From CAYVQE01 sp964454005 (GTDB lineage Bacteria; Myxococcota; B64-G9), in NCBI GenBank assembly GCA_964454005.1, contig CAYVQE010000008.1, positions 1 to 64,000 on the forward strand: a stretch of DNA of 64,000 bases. The letters run 5' to 3'. Below, one piece after another: positions 23,432-31,980 of the stretch (position 1 is the stretch's first letter; every line of letters begins with the position of its first letter). The position numbers and the translations under genes were made by a program. The notes beneath the pieces are model-generated. The model saw only the letters and a list, made by a program, of their open reading frames with translations, was not told the DNA's origin and did no database searches.

Positions 23432-24277
23432 ATGGCCACCGCCTTTTTGCTCATCGTCTTGTTCCCGCTGTGGTTCGCCGCCGTGCTGGTGGGGCTGACC
23501 TATCCGATCGCCTTCTGGGTTTTTCCAGGCGGCGGCTCGCGCGGGCCGCAGGACACCCTGGCGCGGCGGATCAGCGGCGGTCTGCTGGCGCTGGCCATGG
23601 AGTGGCTGGCGACCAGCTGGGTGATCATGGCCTTCCCCTACCGCTTTTTCCTCAACCGCGGGGGGCGTTGGCGGCTGGAGGCGGGGCGGGCGCCGGTGGT
23701 TGTGCTCCCGGGCCACAGCGAAAACGCCCTGACCCTGTTCTTCCTGGAACGGCGGCTGCAGCGCGCGCTGCGCAGGCCGGTTCGGGCATTGTCCCCGCTG
23801 CGCTACTGCGGCGGCATCGAGCGCCTCGCCGAGGAGTTCCGGGGGCAGATCGAGGCCTGGCTGAACGAGGTGGGCGCCGAGCGGGTGCACCTGGTCGGCC
23901 ACAGCCAGGGCGGCCTGATCGCCCGCACCCTGGTCGAGCGCGGCCCGTTGCGCGAGCGGGTTGGCTGTGTGGTCACCCTGGGCGCACCGCACCTGGGCTC
24001 GGCGCTGGCGCCGCTGCTGCCCGGCCGCAACGCCCGGCAGATGCGACGCGGGTCCTTCTTCCTGGAGAAGCTCAACAGCGGCTCGCCGGCGGACGGCGTG
24101 CGGGTCTGCGGAATCTGCTCCACCCACGACAACCTGGTGCTGCCCTGGCACTGTGGCTTGTCGCCGCGGGGGGACAACTTCATCCTGCGCTACCGCGGTC
24201 ACCTGACCCTGTTGTTCTCGGGCGAGGTGGTCCGCATCGCCGCCCGTGAGGTGCGCGAGGCGGAGGGGCCGGAGTGA
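23432..24277 (+). CDS. membrane-anchored alpha/beta-hydrolase (lipase-like)
   Basis: 281 residues with two N-terminal hydrophobic helices (about 4-30 and 50-72) and an alpha/beta-hydrolase domain. The nucleophile elbow is GHSQGG (Ser about 156), preceded by VVVLPGHSENALTLFFL at the first strand and oxyanion region. LGAPHLGS follows the nucleophile strand as in bacterial triacylglycerol lipases/PGAP1-like esterases. A His near the end (YRGHLTLLFS) is the likely catalytic His. It starts 12 nt after the barrel gene, so it may belong to the lipid operon. Confidence 0.82.
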   Translation: MATAFLLIVLFPLWFAAVLVGLTYPIAFWVFPGGGSRGPQDTLARRISGGLLALAMEWLATSWVIMAFPYRFFLNRGGRWRLEAGRAPVVVLPGHSENALTLFFLERRLQRALRRPVRALSPLRYCGGIERLAEEFRGQIEAWLNEVGAERVHLVGHSQGGLIARTLVERGPLRERVGCVVTLGAPHLGSALAPLLPGRNARQMRRGSFFLEKLNSGSPADGVRVCGICSTHDNLVLPWHCGLSPRGDNFILRYRGHLTLLFSGEVVRIAAREVREAEGPE

Positions 24278-24295
24278 CCGCCGGCAGCCGTTGGC

Positions 24296-24709
24296 TCAGT
24301 TGAACGAGTCGGCCATGCGGCGCAGCCGGGTCAGGGCGTCGTCGACATCGGCCACCTTGAACACCATCAGCGACTGCGTGCCCGGCTGGCCGCTGGAGAA
24401 GTAGGTGTACTCGATGTTGACCTTGGCCTGGGAGAAGCGGTGGCCGATGCCGGCGGCCATGCCGGCCTGGTTGGGCACCCGGGCCACCACCACCTCGGTC
24501 TCGAGGTAGGCCAGCTTGTGGCCGTTCAACCCGGCGACGGCCGCCTCGGCGTCGTCGACCACCATCCGCAGAATGCCCGATTCGCCGATGGGTGTGGCGG
24601 TCATGGCCTGGATGTCCACTCCCCGCTCGTAGAGCATTTCGCACACCTCGGCGAAACGGCCCGGGACGTTTTCCAACAGGATGCTCAACTGCATGCGACG
24701 TTCGAACAT
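24296..24709 (-). CDS. tandem ACT-domain protein
   Basis: 137 residues made of two ACT domains: QLSILLENVPGRFAEVCEMLYERGVDI, then ARVPNQAGMAAGIGHRFSQAKVNIEYTYF. Tandem-ACT proteins of this size bind amino acids and usually act as regulators. No enzyme domain is attached. It lies 8 nt after the HD-GYP gene and is last of a three-gene minus-strand unit. Confidence 0.87.
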   Translation of the reverse strand: MFERRMQLSILLENVPGRFAEVCEMLYERGVDIQAMTATPIGESGILRMVVDDAEAAVAGLNGHKLAYLETEVVVARVPNQAGMAAGIGHRFSQAKVNIEYTYFSSGQPGTQSLMVFKVADVDDALTRLRRMADSFN

Positions 24710-24717
24710 GGCTTTCC

Positions 24718-26031
24718 TCAGAAGATGACGATCCGCTCGCCCTTGTCACTGAGCACCCGCACCGACGGCAGGCGCATCACGTCCATGAAGATCTTCAGGT
24801 GTTCGGGATCGAACTTGGGCTTCAGCTCGGTCCACATCAGCGACAGGGCGATGTCGGGGCTGTAGGCATCGCGGAACGGCCGGCGCGAGGTCAGCGCGTC
24901 GTAGCAGTCCGCGATGGCGATGATCTTGGAGTAGACGCTCAGATCCGACTTGGGCACGATGAACGAGACGTTGCCCTTCAGATCCTTGACCGGCGTGCCG
25001 AACTCGGACTTGTGCTCGTAGGCGGTGATGATGCGGTGGATGGTCAGCTTGTTCAGCTGGCGGGCGCGCAGGATGCGCTTGACCGAGTAGATCGGCGAGC
25101 GGCGCACCTGGCGCGCCTCGGCCGGCGACAACTTGCTGCGCTTGAGAAGCAGGTTCTCGTCGACGTCGACCATGCCCAGATCGTGGAACAGCGCGGCCAA
25201 CCCCAGATCCCGCAGTTGGGCCTTGGATAAACCGAGTTCGGCGCCGAAGACGATGGCCATCAGGGTGACGTTGACCGAGTGGAAGCACAGGTACTCGTCG
25301 TCGGACTTCAGCGTGGTCAGACCCAAAAAGTGGGTCCGGTGGCCGTGGCACAGATCGACCAGGTCCTGGACGTAGCGCCCGCCTTTGCGGATGGCGATGA
25401 CCGGGCCTTCGCCGCGCAGCCCGGCCAGGTACTTGCGCATGTAGTAGACGGTGCGGGCGTAGACTGTCAGAGCGTAGCGCTTGCGATCGACCTGGCGATC
25501 CTGGTGCTCCGGATCCTGCTGATCCAGAATCTCTTGAATCTTTTCCCACTTGCGCAGCTTCAAGGCCTGCAGCTTGCGGGCCGAGACGCCGTGCTCGCCG
25601 ACCTGCTCGGCGCTTTCCTTGGAGAAGATGTAGATGAAGTTGCGCAGCTCCGGGATGGTGACCGCCTGGGTGAGCACGAAGCCGCCGACGTTGCGCCGCT
25701 CGAACTCGCGCAGCAGGTAGCGCACGTTTTCCAGCGAATTGATGTCGATCTTGACCAGCATGTTGTTGAGGTAGAAGGCCTCGCCGGCGCCCTGTAAGTT
25801 GAGCGCCTCGTCCATGGCCAGGATGGTGTTGATGACGTCCTTGAGCTGCTCGAGCGGTTTGGTGAAGATCTGGTTCTCGGGCTCGTAGAGCTTGACGTTG
25901 CGCACCAGCATGTAGAGCCCGCCGATCAGCGAGCGGCCCAGCGCCTGCAGCTTCTCCTCGTACTGGCGGGCCATGTCCAGCCGCTCGGGCGCGGCTTCCA
26001 TCTTGTCCTGGAACTTGATCTTGTCGGCCAT
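24718..26031 (-). CDS. HD-GYP-related domain protein, GYP motif degenerate
   Basis: 437 residues, cytoplasmic. An N-terminal module (about 15-150; NVKLYEPENQIF ... FYLNNMLVKID ... VGGFVLTQAVTIPELRNF) is followed by an HD domain (about 230-400). HD-GYP features kept are HSVNVTLMA, the metal pair in LFHDLGMVD, and IIAIADCYDALTSRRPFRDAYSP. The GYP loop (normally HHER.DG.GYP) is reduced to YEHKSEFGTP, so c-di-GMP hydrolysis is doubtful. The N-terminal module resembles that of the adjacent HEAT protein, suggesting the two work together. Confidence 0.82.
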   Translation of the reverse strand: MADKIKFQDKMEAAPERLDMARQYEEKLQALGRSLIGGLYMLVRNVKLYEPENQIFTKPLEQLKDVINTILAMDEALNLQGAGEAFYLNNMLVKIDINSLENVRYLLREFERRNVGGFVLTQAVTIPELRNFIYIFSKESAEQVGEHGVSARKLQALKLRKWEKIQEILDQQDPEHQDRQVDRKRYALTVYARTVYYMRKYLAGLRGEGPVIAIRKGGRYVQDLVDLCHGHRTHFLGLTTLKSDDEYLCFHSVNVTLMAIVFGAELGLSKAQLRDLGLAALFHDLGMVDVDENLLLKRSKLSPAEARQVRRSPIYSVKRILRARQLNKLTIHRIITAYEHKSEFGTPVKDLKGNVSFIVPKSDLSVYSKIIAIADCYDALTSRRPFRDAYSPDIALSLMWTELKPKFDPEHLKIFMDVMRLPSVRVLSDKGERIVIF

Positions 26032-26047
26032 CGGGCACCTCGTCGGG

Positions 26048-27913
26048 TCAGGAGCCGAGCAGCCGCTCGCGCAGCTTGTGACAGGCGCGCTCGGCCGCCG
26101 CGCTGACGTCTTCTTCGCGGATGCCGGCTTCGAGTTCGGCCTTGAGCAGCTTGAACGCCGCGATCGAGCCGGACAGGGCCAGCCCGGCCACCACGGTGCG
26201 CTTGTGCTCGTGCAGCCGCTTGCGCGAGATCAGGCTGGTGGCCTGGATCTGCTCGCGGAACCACTCCATCGCCTCGGGCTGGCTGGTGTTGGCCAGCGCG
26301 GCGTACATGGCCGCCTGCTCCTTGGGGTCGCGGCGCGGGAAGTCCTGGTGGTTGACGATGGCCAACAGGGTCTTGGTGGCCAGGCTCATGTCGAAGTTGG
26401 GCAGCAGCCGCGCCGCGCTGACGCGCATCTGCACGTTCTCGTCTCCCAGAGCCTTCATCACGTAGGCCCGGCACGCGTCCTCGCCGCTCGAGCCCAGCGT
26501 CTTGAGCGCCTCGAGCCGGATGGCCAGGTTGGGATGGTCGAGCAGCCTGGCCAACAGCTTGAGCTTGTCCGGCGGGTTGAGCTTGTCGATGACGTAGACC
26601 ATGTCGCGCACCAGGTTGGCCTTGGGGCTTTCCAGCCGGCGTACGAACACGTCGAGCTGCTCCTGGCCCAGCTTGGCCAGGGCGTCGCACACCAACCGGC
26701 GGGCCTCCTGGCGCTCCATTTTCTCCAGCGCCTGCAGCAGCGGCACGATGGCCTGCTCGTCGAGCCGGGTCAGATAGCGGTAGACCTCCTGCGGTTCCTT
26801 GATCTCGGCCATCGAGTCGATGATCTGCGCCACCTGCTCCAACCGCTCCGATTCGCCCATGCGGGTGGTGAAGGCCTGCTCGATCTGCTGCAGCCGGGCC
26901 AGGTTGCCCTGGGGCAGCTTTTTGCGGCCCATGGTCTTGAACTTGCGCAGCATCTGGTTGATGCCGCGGAAATCCTCGTGGATCAGCAGCGAGTCCAGCA
27001 GTTGGACGAAGACCTCCTCCAGCGCCTGACCCAGGTCCTGATCGAGTTCATCCTCGAGCACCTTGAACAGGATGACCACCAGCTTGGGCAGCATCCGGTT
27101 CTCGTCCTCCTCGTCGATCTCGGACTGCACCCTGGCCTTGTCCTCGGGCGTGGCCGGGTTGCCCTTGACGGTCACCCCCTTGGCCTGCTCGATGTCCTCC
27201 ATTTCGATCTCGAGGTCCTCGAGCGAGATGCGGGCGAAGGCCACGTGATCCTTCGACTGCGAGGTCAGCCGCTGGTAGAGGTAGTTGACGATCTTGTCGA
27301 CCTCCATCCGAGCCTCTTCCTCGCTCTCGCCGCCGACCGACACCGATTCGACCACCACGTACTCGATGCCGGTGAAGTCCTGCTTCCACAGCAGGCTGAC
27401 CATGTCCTCGTGCATGTATTCGGCGGAACGGAAGTTGGTCAGCAGGATCAGCACGAAGTTGAGCAGTTCGTCGCGGTCGACGCCCCGGCGGAAGATCAGG
27501 ATGCGCACGCCGTCGCGGTAGAACTTGTGGGCCATGTTCTGCTCGGAGGCGTCCTGCTGGTAGACCCACTCGTCGTGGTGCTTGAAGCCGAGTTGCTCGA
27601 CCCGCAGCGCCAGGGTTTCCCACTTCTCCAGGATGGCGGCCAGCACCCGGAAGGCGCGGTCGAGATACTCGCCGTACTGCGAGGTGTTGTGCCGGTAGAT
27701 GCTGATCTGCTTCAGGCCCTTCTCCAGTTGGGTGAAGAACTCCTTGGCCGCGGCCACCTGCTTGGCCGCCTCGTCGTCTTCGAACTGCTCGGACGCCTGG
27801 CCGGCCGAGCGGGGGCCGGCCTGTTGCTGCCGGGGGTTGCCCGAGACGTAGACCTTGCGCGGATCCACCTTGGCCTGCTGGCCGGCTGCGGCATCGGAGC
27901 GCTTGTCAGCCAT
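26048..27913 (-). CDS. HEAT-repeat protein with N-terminal module shared with the HD protein
   Basis: 621 residues, no signal. About residues 50-300 form an alpha/beta module with segments such as HDEWVYQQDASEQNMAHKFY and GVRILIFRRGVDRDELLNFV, followed by an acidic linker. Residues about 380-615 are HEAT-like helical repeats (NLAIRLEALKTLGSSGEDA, NVQMRVSAARLLPNFDM). The ATG at 27913 has GGAGGA 6 nt upstream. The same module arrangement occurs in the downstream HD protein 16 nt away. HEAT repeats are protein-binding scaffolds; the partner is unknown but the HD protein is the obvious candidate. Confidence 0.82.
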   Translation of the reverse strand: MADKRSDAAAGQQAKVDPRKVYVSGNPRQQQAGPRSAGQASEQFEDDEAAKQVAAAKEFFTQLEKGLKQISIYRHNTSQYGEYLDRAFRVLAAILEKWETLALRVEQLGFKHHDEWVYQQDASEQNMAHKFYRDGVRILIFRRGVDRDELLNFVLILLTNFRSAEYMHEDMVSLLWKQDFTGIEYVVVESVSVGGESEEEARMEVDKIVNYLYQRLTSQSKDHVAFARISLEDLEIEMEDIEQAKGVTVKGNPATPEDKARVQSEIDEEDENRMLPKLVVILFKVLEDELDQDLGQALEEVFVQLLDSLLIHEDFRGINQMLRKFKTMGRKKLPQGNLARLQQIEQAFTTRMGESERLEQVAQIIDSMAEIKEPQEVYRYLTRLDEQAIVPLLQALEKMERQEARRLVCDALAKLGQEQLDVFVRRLESPKANLVRDMVYVIDKLNPPDKLKLLARLLDHPNLAIRLEALKTLGSSGEDACRAYVMKALGDENVQMRVSAARLLPNFDMSLATKTLLAIVNHQDFPRRDPKEQAAMYAALANTSQPEAMEWFREQIQATSLISRKRLHEHKRTVVAGLALSGSIAAFKLLKAELEAGIREEDVSAAAERACHKLRERLLGS

Positions 27914-27953
27914 GACTTCCTCCGGATCCGCCGGGGTGGTGCGGATCCCATCG

Positions 27954-27983
27954 ATGATACGATGGGCCGTCGGTCCGAGGCAA
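27954..27983 (-). promoter_or_regulatory. promoter of the HEAT/HD/ACT unit
   Basis: Minus-strand TTGCCT (27983-27978) and TATCAT (27959-27954) with an 18-bp spacer. It lies in the same intergenic region as the nrdJ promoter, pointing the other way. Confidence 0.55.
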
Positions 27984-28004
27984 GGAGGCTGGCAAGGAGG
28001 CTGG
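27981..28004. repeat. 12-bp tandem direct repeat
   Basis: CAAGGAGGCTGG occurs twice head to tail, overlapping the -35 of the minus-strand promoter. Probably a slippage duplication. Confidence 0.6.
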
Positions 28005-28084
28005 CTCGCCTCGGTACGGCGGTGGGGGTGGTGTCGGGCCAGCGGGCGGGAAACATTGCGGAAATCCGGTTGTTTGGAAAATCC

Positions 28085-28136
28085 TTGACGCCACAAGATG
28101 TGGTGCTCTATCATTCGAAAAACACCAGATGGCGTG
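28085..28136 (+). promoter_or_regulatory. nrdJ promoter with two NrdR-box-like sites 31 bp apart
   Basis: A promoter TTGACG (28085-28090), 18-bp spacer, TATCAT (28109-28114) faces nrdJ. Two sites of the form CACnAGATGnnGTG start at 28092 and 28123, exactly 31 bp apart. The first lies in the spacer and matches the core of the known NrdR box (acaCwAtATaTwGtgt) at 11 of 14 positions; the second covers the predicted start and is weaker. Paired boxes about three helical turns apart overlapping the promoter are the normal NrdR repressor layout. The leader (about 28121-28243) shows no cobalamin riboswitch B12 box. The rest of 27914-28243 holds the divergent HEAT-gene promoter and nothing else I can identify. 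Confidence 0.65.
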
Positions 28137-28243
28137 GTTGTGAACCCCGCCGGGGAGTGCGGTAAGCTACGGGGGCCGGGTCCGGAAAGGTCCAGGCTGC
28201 AGCGCGAGCCGGGAGAAGAAAAAGAACCAGAAAAACCAGGGGT

Positions 28244-30823
28244 GTGGCAAAAGTGGATGCTCTTCAGCGCAATCAGCTCCAGCTTCCAGTGGTCCTGTTC
28301 GAAGATCGGGCGCCCGATGCGCCCACCGATTGGGATTCCGACCGGGTCACCGAGGCGCTCATTCGCCAGCGGGCCATCGAGCCGGATGCCGCGCGGCGCA
28401 TCAGCCGCGAGGTCGAAGCCGACCTGCGGCTCGGCCAGGCCGGCCAGCTGACGCCACAGGTGATCATCTCGGCCATCGACCAGCAGCTGGTCAAGCACGG
28501 CTTCGAGGCCGAGCTGCCCCTGAGCGACAACGCGATCCGGGTGCTGGAGCGACGTTACCTCAAACGCGACGTCGAGGGCCGGGTGCTCGAGCGCCCCAAG
28601 GACATGTTTGCCCGGGTGGCCCGTACCATCGCCGACGCCGACCGCCGGTTCGCCCCCGACGCCGATGTCGCGGCCACCGCCGAGCGCTTCTACGAGCTGA
28701 TGACCTCGTTCGAGTTCATGCCCAACTCGCCCACCCTGATGAACGCCGGGCGCGAGCTGGGCCAGCTGTCGGCCTGCTTCGTGCTGCCGGTCGAGGACTC
28801 GATGGACAGCATCTTCGAGGCCGTCAAGTACACCGCCATGATCCACAAATCGGGTGGTGGGACGGGGTTCTCGTTCTCGCGCTTGCGGCCCCACGACGAT
28901 GTGGTCCAGTCGACCCGCGGTGTGAGTTCGGGACCGGTCAGCTTCATGCGGGTCTTCGATGCCGCCACCGAGACGATCAAGCAGGGCGGCACCCGCCGCG
29001 GGGCCAACATGGGCATCCTGCGGGTGGATCACCCCGACGTGATGGACTTCATGGGCTCGAAGGCCAGCGAGCGCTCGCTGAACAACTTCAACATCTCGGT
29101 GGCCGTGACCGAGGAGTTCATGAACGCCGTCGAGCGCGGTGAGGACTACGATCTGATCAACCCGCGCACCAAGGAGCCGGGCGGCCGGCTCGACGCCAAG
29201 AAGGTCTTCGATACGCTGGTGCGGCTGGCCTGGCGCAACGGCGAGCCCGGGGTGATCTTCGTCGACCGGCTCAACAAGGACAACCCCACGCCCCACATCG
29301 GGGCCATCGAGAGCACCAACCCCTGCGGCGAGCAGCCGCTGCTGTCGTTCGAGTCGTGCAACCTGGGCTCGATCAACCTTGGCCGCTTCGTGCGCGACGG
29401 CCAGCTCGACAGCGCCGGGCTGCGCCGGGCGGTGCACACCGCGGTGCATTTCCTGGACAACGTGATCGAGGTCAACCGCTACCCGCTGCCGGAAATCGAG
29501 CGGGTGACCAAGGGCAACCGCAAGATCGGGCTGGGCGTGATGGGCTACGCCGACATGCTGATCAAGCTCGGGGTGCCCTACAACAGCGAGGAAGCGCTGA
29601 AACAGGCCGAGGAAGTCATGGCCTTCGTCCAGCGCGAAGCCCGCGAGGCCAGCGCCGATCTGGCCGAGCAGCGCGGCGCCTTCCCGAGCTTCGAGGGCTC
29701 GCGCTACGACCAGCCTGGCGCGCGGCCGCTGCGCAACGCCACCACCACCACCATCGCGCCCACCGGCACCATCTCCATCATCGCCGGTTGCTCCTCGGGG
29801 GTCGAGCCGCTGTTCGGCGTGGCCTTCATCCGCAACGTCATGGACGACGACGAGCTGGTCGAGGTCAACCCCGAGTTCCAGCGCATCGCCCGCCAGGAAG
29901 GCTTCTACTCCGAGGAGCTGATGCGCAAGGTCGCCTCCTGCGGCAGCCTGCACGAGGTGCCCGAGGTTCCCGAGCGCTACCGCCGGCTGTTCACGACCTC
30001 CCACGACATCTCGCCCGAGTGGCACGTGCGCACCCAGGCGGCCTTCCAGAAGTACACCGACAATGCGGTGTCCAAGACAGTCAACCTGCCCAACGCCGCA
30101 ACCGAGCACGATGTGGCCGAGATCTACCGGCTGGCCTACATCATGGGCTGCAAGGGGGTGACCGTCTACCGTGATGGCTCGCGCAGCGCCCAGGTGCTCA
30201 ACATCGACAAGGTCAATCGCGAGCAGCCCGCCCCGGCCGGCGAACCGACCGGGCCCCAGCCGGCCAAGCTGGTGCCGCGCGAACGGCCCGAGGTGGTCAC
30301 CGGCTCGACGGTCAAGATGACCACCGGCTGCGGCAACCTGTACGTGACCATCAACGAAGACGACGTCGGCATTTTCGAGCTGTTCACCGCCATGGGCAAG
30401 GCCGGCGGTTGCGCCTCCAGCCAGGCCGAGGCCATCAGCCGCTTGATCTCGCTGGCGCTGCGGGCCGGGGTGGATGCCGACGCCGTCATCCGCCAGCTTT
30501 CAGGTGTGCGCTGCCCGTCGCCGGTCTGGAAGGACGGCGAGCTGGTGCTGTCCTGCGCCGATGCCATCGCCCGGGCGCTCAAGAGCTACATCGGCCAGAT
30601 GCAGGATCGCCGCCGGGCGGAGCAGCAGGCCACCGCTCGGGAAAAGCCCGCCAGCGCGGCTGCGGCCAAGCCCGAGGCCGGTCCCGAGTCGACCGCGGTC
30701 AGTGGGGTCGAACCGAGCCAGGCCGGCGTCGGCTTCGCCACCTGCCCCGACTGCGGCTGTGCGGTGCAGCACACCGAGGGTTGCATGCTGTGCACCGCCT
30801 GCGGTTACTCCAAGTGCGGCTGA
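28244..30823 (+). CDS. nrdJ: adenosylcobalamin-dependent (class II) ribonucleotide reductase
   Basis: Converts ribonucleotides to deoxyribonucleotides using adenosylcobalamin as radical generator; cytoplasmic. 859 residues with a GTG start. The N-terminal 100 residues resemble an ATP-cone. The catalytic barrel has LSACFVLP (redox Cys), KSGGGTGFSFS, the finger loop NPCGEQPL (thiyl Cys and Glu) and the ATTTTIAPTGTISIIAGCSSGVEP region (seen in two parts, 29740-29805). The C-terminus is a zinc-ribbon-like Cys cluster (CPDCG ... CTACGYSKCG) that supplies reducing thiols. Residues about 690-790 match the usual TSCD-like trailer. No nrdB-type partner is needed. Regulation by NrdR is suggested by its promoter. 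Confidence 0.95.
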   Translation: MAKVDALQRNQLQLPVVLFEDRAPDAPTDWDSDRVTEALIRQRAIEPDAARRISREVEADLRLGQAGQLTPQVIISAIDQQLVKHGFEAELPLSDNAIRVLERRYLKRDVEGRVLERPKDMFARVARTIADADRRFAPDADVAATAERFYELMTSFEFMPNSPTLMNAGRELGQLSACFVLPVEDSMDSIFEAVKYTAMIHKSGGGTGFSFSRLRPHDDVVQSTRGVSSGPVSFMRVFDAATETIKQGGTRRGANMGILRVDHPDVMDFMGSKASERSLNNFNISVAVTEEFMNAVERGEDYDLINPRTKEPGGRLDAKKVFDTLVRLAWRNGEPGVIFVDRLNKDNPTPHIGAIESTNPCGEQPLLSFESCNLGSINLGRFVRDGQLDSAGLRRAVHTAVHFLDNVIEVNRYPLPEIERVTKGNRKIGLGVMGYADMLIKLGVPYNSEEALKQAEEVMAFVQREAREASADLAEQRGAFPSFEGSRYDQPGARPLRNATTTTIAPTGTISIIAGCSSGVEPLFGVAFIRNVMDDDELVEVNPEFQRIARQEGFYSEELMRKVASCGSLHEVPEVPERYRRLFTTSHDISPEWHVRTQAAFQKYTDNAVSKTVNLPNAATEHDVAEIYRLAYIMGCKGVTVYRDGSRSAQVLNIDKVNREQPAPAGEPTGPQPAKLVPRERPEVVTGSTVKMTTGCGNLYVTINEDDVGIFELFTAMGKAGGCASSQAEAISRLISLALRAGVDADAVIRQLSGVRCPSPVWKDGELVLSCADAIARALKSYIGQMQDRRRAEQQATAREKPASAAAAKPEAGPESTAVSGVEPSQAGVGFATCPDCGCAVQHTEGCMLCTACGYSKCG

Positions 30824-30827
30824 TCAG

Positions 30828-30842
30828 GCGGCCGGTGGCCGC
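30828..30842. terminator. hairpin between convergent genes
   Basis: GCGGCC, a 3-nt loop, GGCCGC in the 24-bp gap between the nrdJ stop and the stop of the next minus-strand gene. No T-tract on either side, so termination is only suggested by position. Confidence 0.35.
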
Positions 30843-30847
30843 GGCAG

Positions 30848-31804
30848 TCAGAAGCGGTAGGCCAGGTCCAGCAGCAGACCGAAGTGGTGTCTGGCCACCA
30901 GGGCCTGATCGTAGCGGCCCAGCATCTTGTCGTCGTCGGGCGGCTCGTTGTCCACGCCGAGCGGCAGCTGGACGCCGAGCCCGGCGGTCAGGCCCCCGGC
31001 GGTATACCGCGGGCCGATGGTCAGGGCAAAACCGTTGCCCTGCAGGTCGTCCAGCGCCACCAGGGCGTTGAACTCGGCCACCAGGCTCAGGCCTTCGTAG
31101 ATGAGCACCGGAGCCGCCAGATCGAAGAACATCAAACAGCCCAGGTGGCGGTCGGTGCCGTAGACCCCGGGATCGATGTTGTCCATCACCAGCAGCAGTA
31201 GACCGAAATCGGCTTGCAAACTGACCCGGCCGAGGTTTTGGCCGAAGGCCATCCAGGGGCTGAGGCCGAAGTTGAGTCGCGGGACCAAGCCCATTTCCAG
31301 CAGCGGCGCCTGGGCCAGCAGATAGCGCTTGCCGAAGTTGCTGTCGTCGCGGACCTCGCCGGCCTGCACCGCGGCCACATCGGATTCTTCACCGATGCGC
31401 GAGGAAGGGCCGATCAGGTCCAGCCCGACGGCCAGATGACGTTGCTCGGCTGCATCTTGGTGGACCAGCCAGCGCACCCCCAACTCCACGTCGCCCCAGG
31501 TCAAGGCGGTATCGCCTTCTTCGGGCAGGACGACCCCGGCCGGCAGGCGCAGGTGGATCCCCACCGGGCCGATGGCCAGCGCGCCCTCGAGCTGGAATGC
31601 CACCGAGTCCAGAAGCGGGTTGCGGCTCCAGCCGGCGCGCAGGCGGACGTGGCTCGACGGCGGCGCGTAGAGGCAGAAGATCGGCTCCTGGTAGGGCCGG
31701 GCGGCATCGCCGGAGGGCGGGGCGGGCTGCTGTCGGCCGGCTGCCTTCGCAGCGCCGCCGAGCACCAGCAGCGCTGCGATAATCGACGTCCACGAACTGC
31801 GCAT
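30848..31804 (-). CDS. outer-membrane beta-barrel protein
   Basis: 318 residues. The ATG at 31804 is chosen because GGGAGAG lies 4 nt upstream and a signal peptide (SIIAALLVLGGAAKAAG) starts directly. The mature part alternates short beta strands and Gly/Asn turns (VAFQLEGALAIGPVGIHLRLPAGV, LNFGLSPWMAFGQNLGRVSLQADFG) and ends LLLDLAYRF, the C-terminal aromatic residue typical of outer-membrane barrels. No named family recognised. It is downstream of the flotillin/PspA block on the same strand but 176 bp away, so it may have its own promoter (a weak TTGCGT/TACAAC pair lies there). Confidence 0.72.
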   Translation of the reverse strand: MRSSWTSIIAALLVLGGAAKAAGRQQPAPPSGDAARPYQEPIFCLYAPPSSHVRLRAGWSRNPLLDSVAFQLEGALAIGPVGIHLRLPAGVVLPEEGDTALTWGDVELGVRWLVHQDAAEQRHLAVGLDLIGPSSRIGEESDVAAVQAGEVRDDSNFGKRYLLAQAPLLEMGLVPRLNFGLSPWMAFGQNLGRVSLQADFGLLLLVMDNIDPGVYGTDRHLGCLMFFDLAAPVLIYEGLSLVAEFNALVALDDLQGNGFALTIGPRYTAGGLTAGLGVQLPLGVDNEPPDDDKMLGRYDQALVARHHFGLLLDLAYRF

Positions 31805-31980
31805 GCGGCTCTCCCATCGTGGCTCCGTACCCGAGGGCACGGCATCTATCGCCGCCGCAACCGAAAAGGTCTGGCCGCGTTGGAGTGGATGCACCGTTGT
31901 AGAGCCTTGACGACTTCGACGCAAACTGCAGAGAACGTACGGATCAAGACTCTGGCAAACGATGACCGGTTCTTGTCCGC

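Noticed and set aside
28121..28243. Cobalamin riboswitch upstream of nrdJ
   Set aside because: The leader has no B12-box-like sequence and is too short for the usual fold.
26048..30109. 1353-codon minus-strand frame
   Set aside because: Only the 621-codon part from 27913 is real. The rest is antisense to nrdJ, which has full catalytic motifs on the plus strand.
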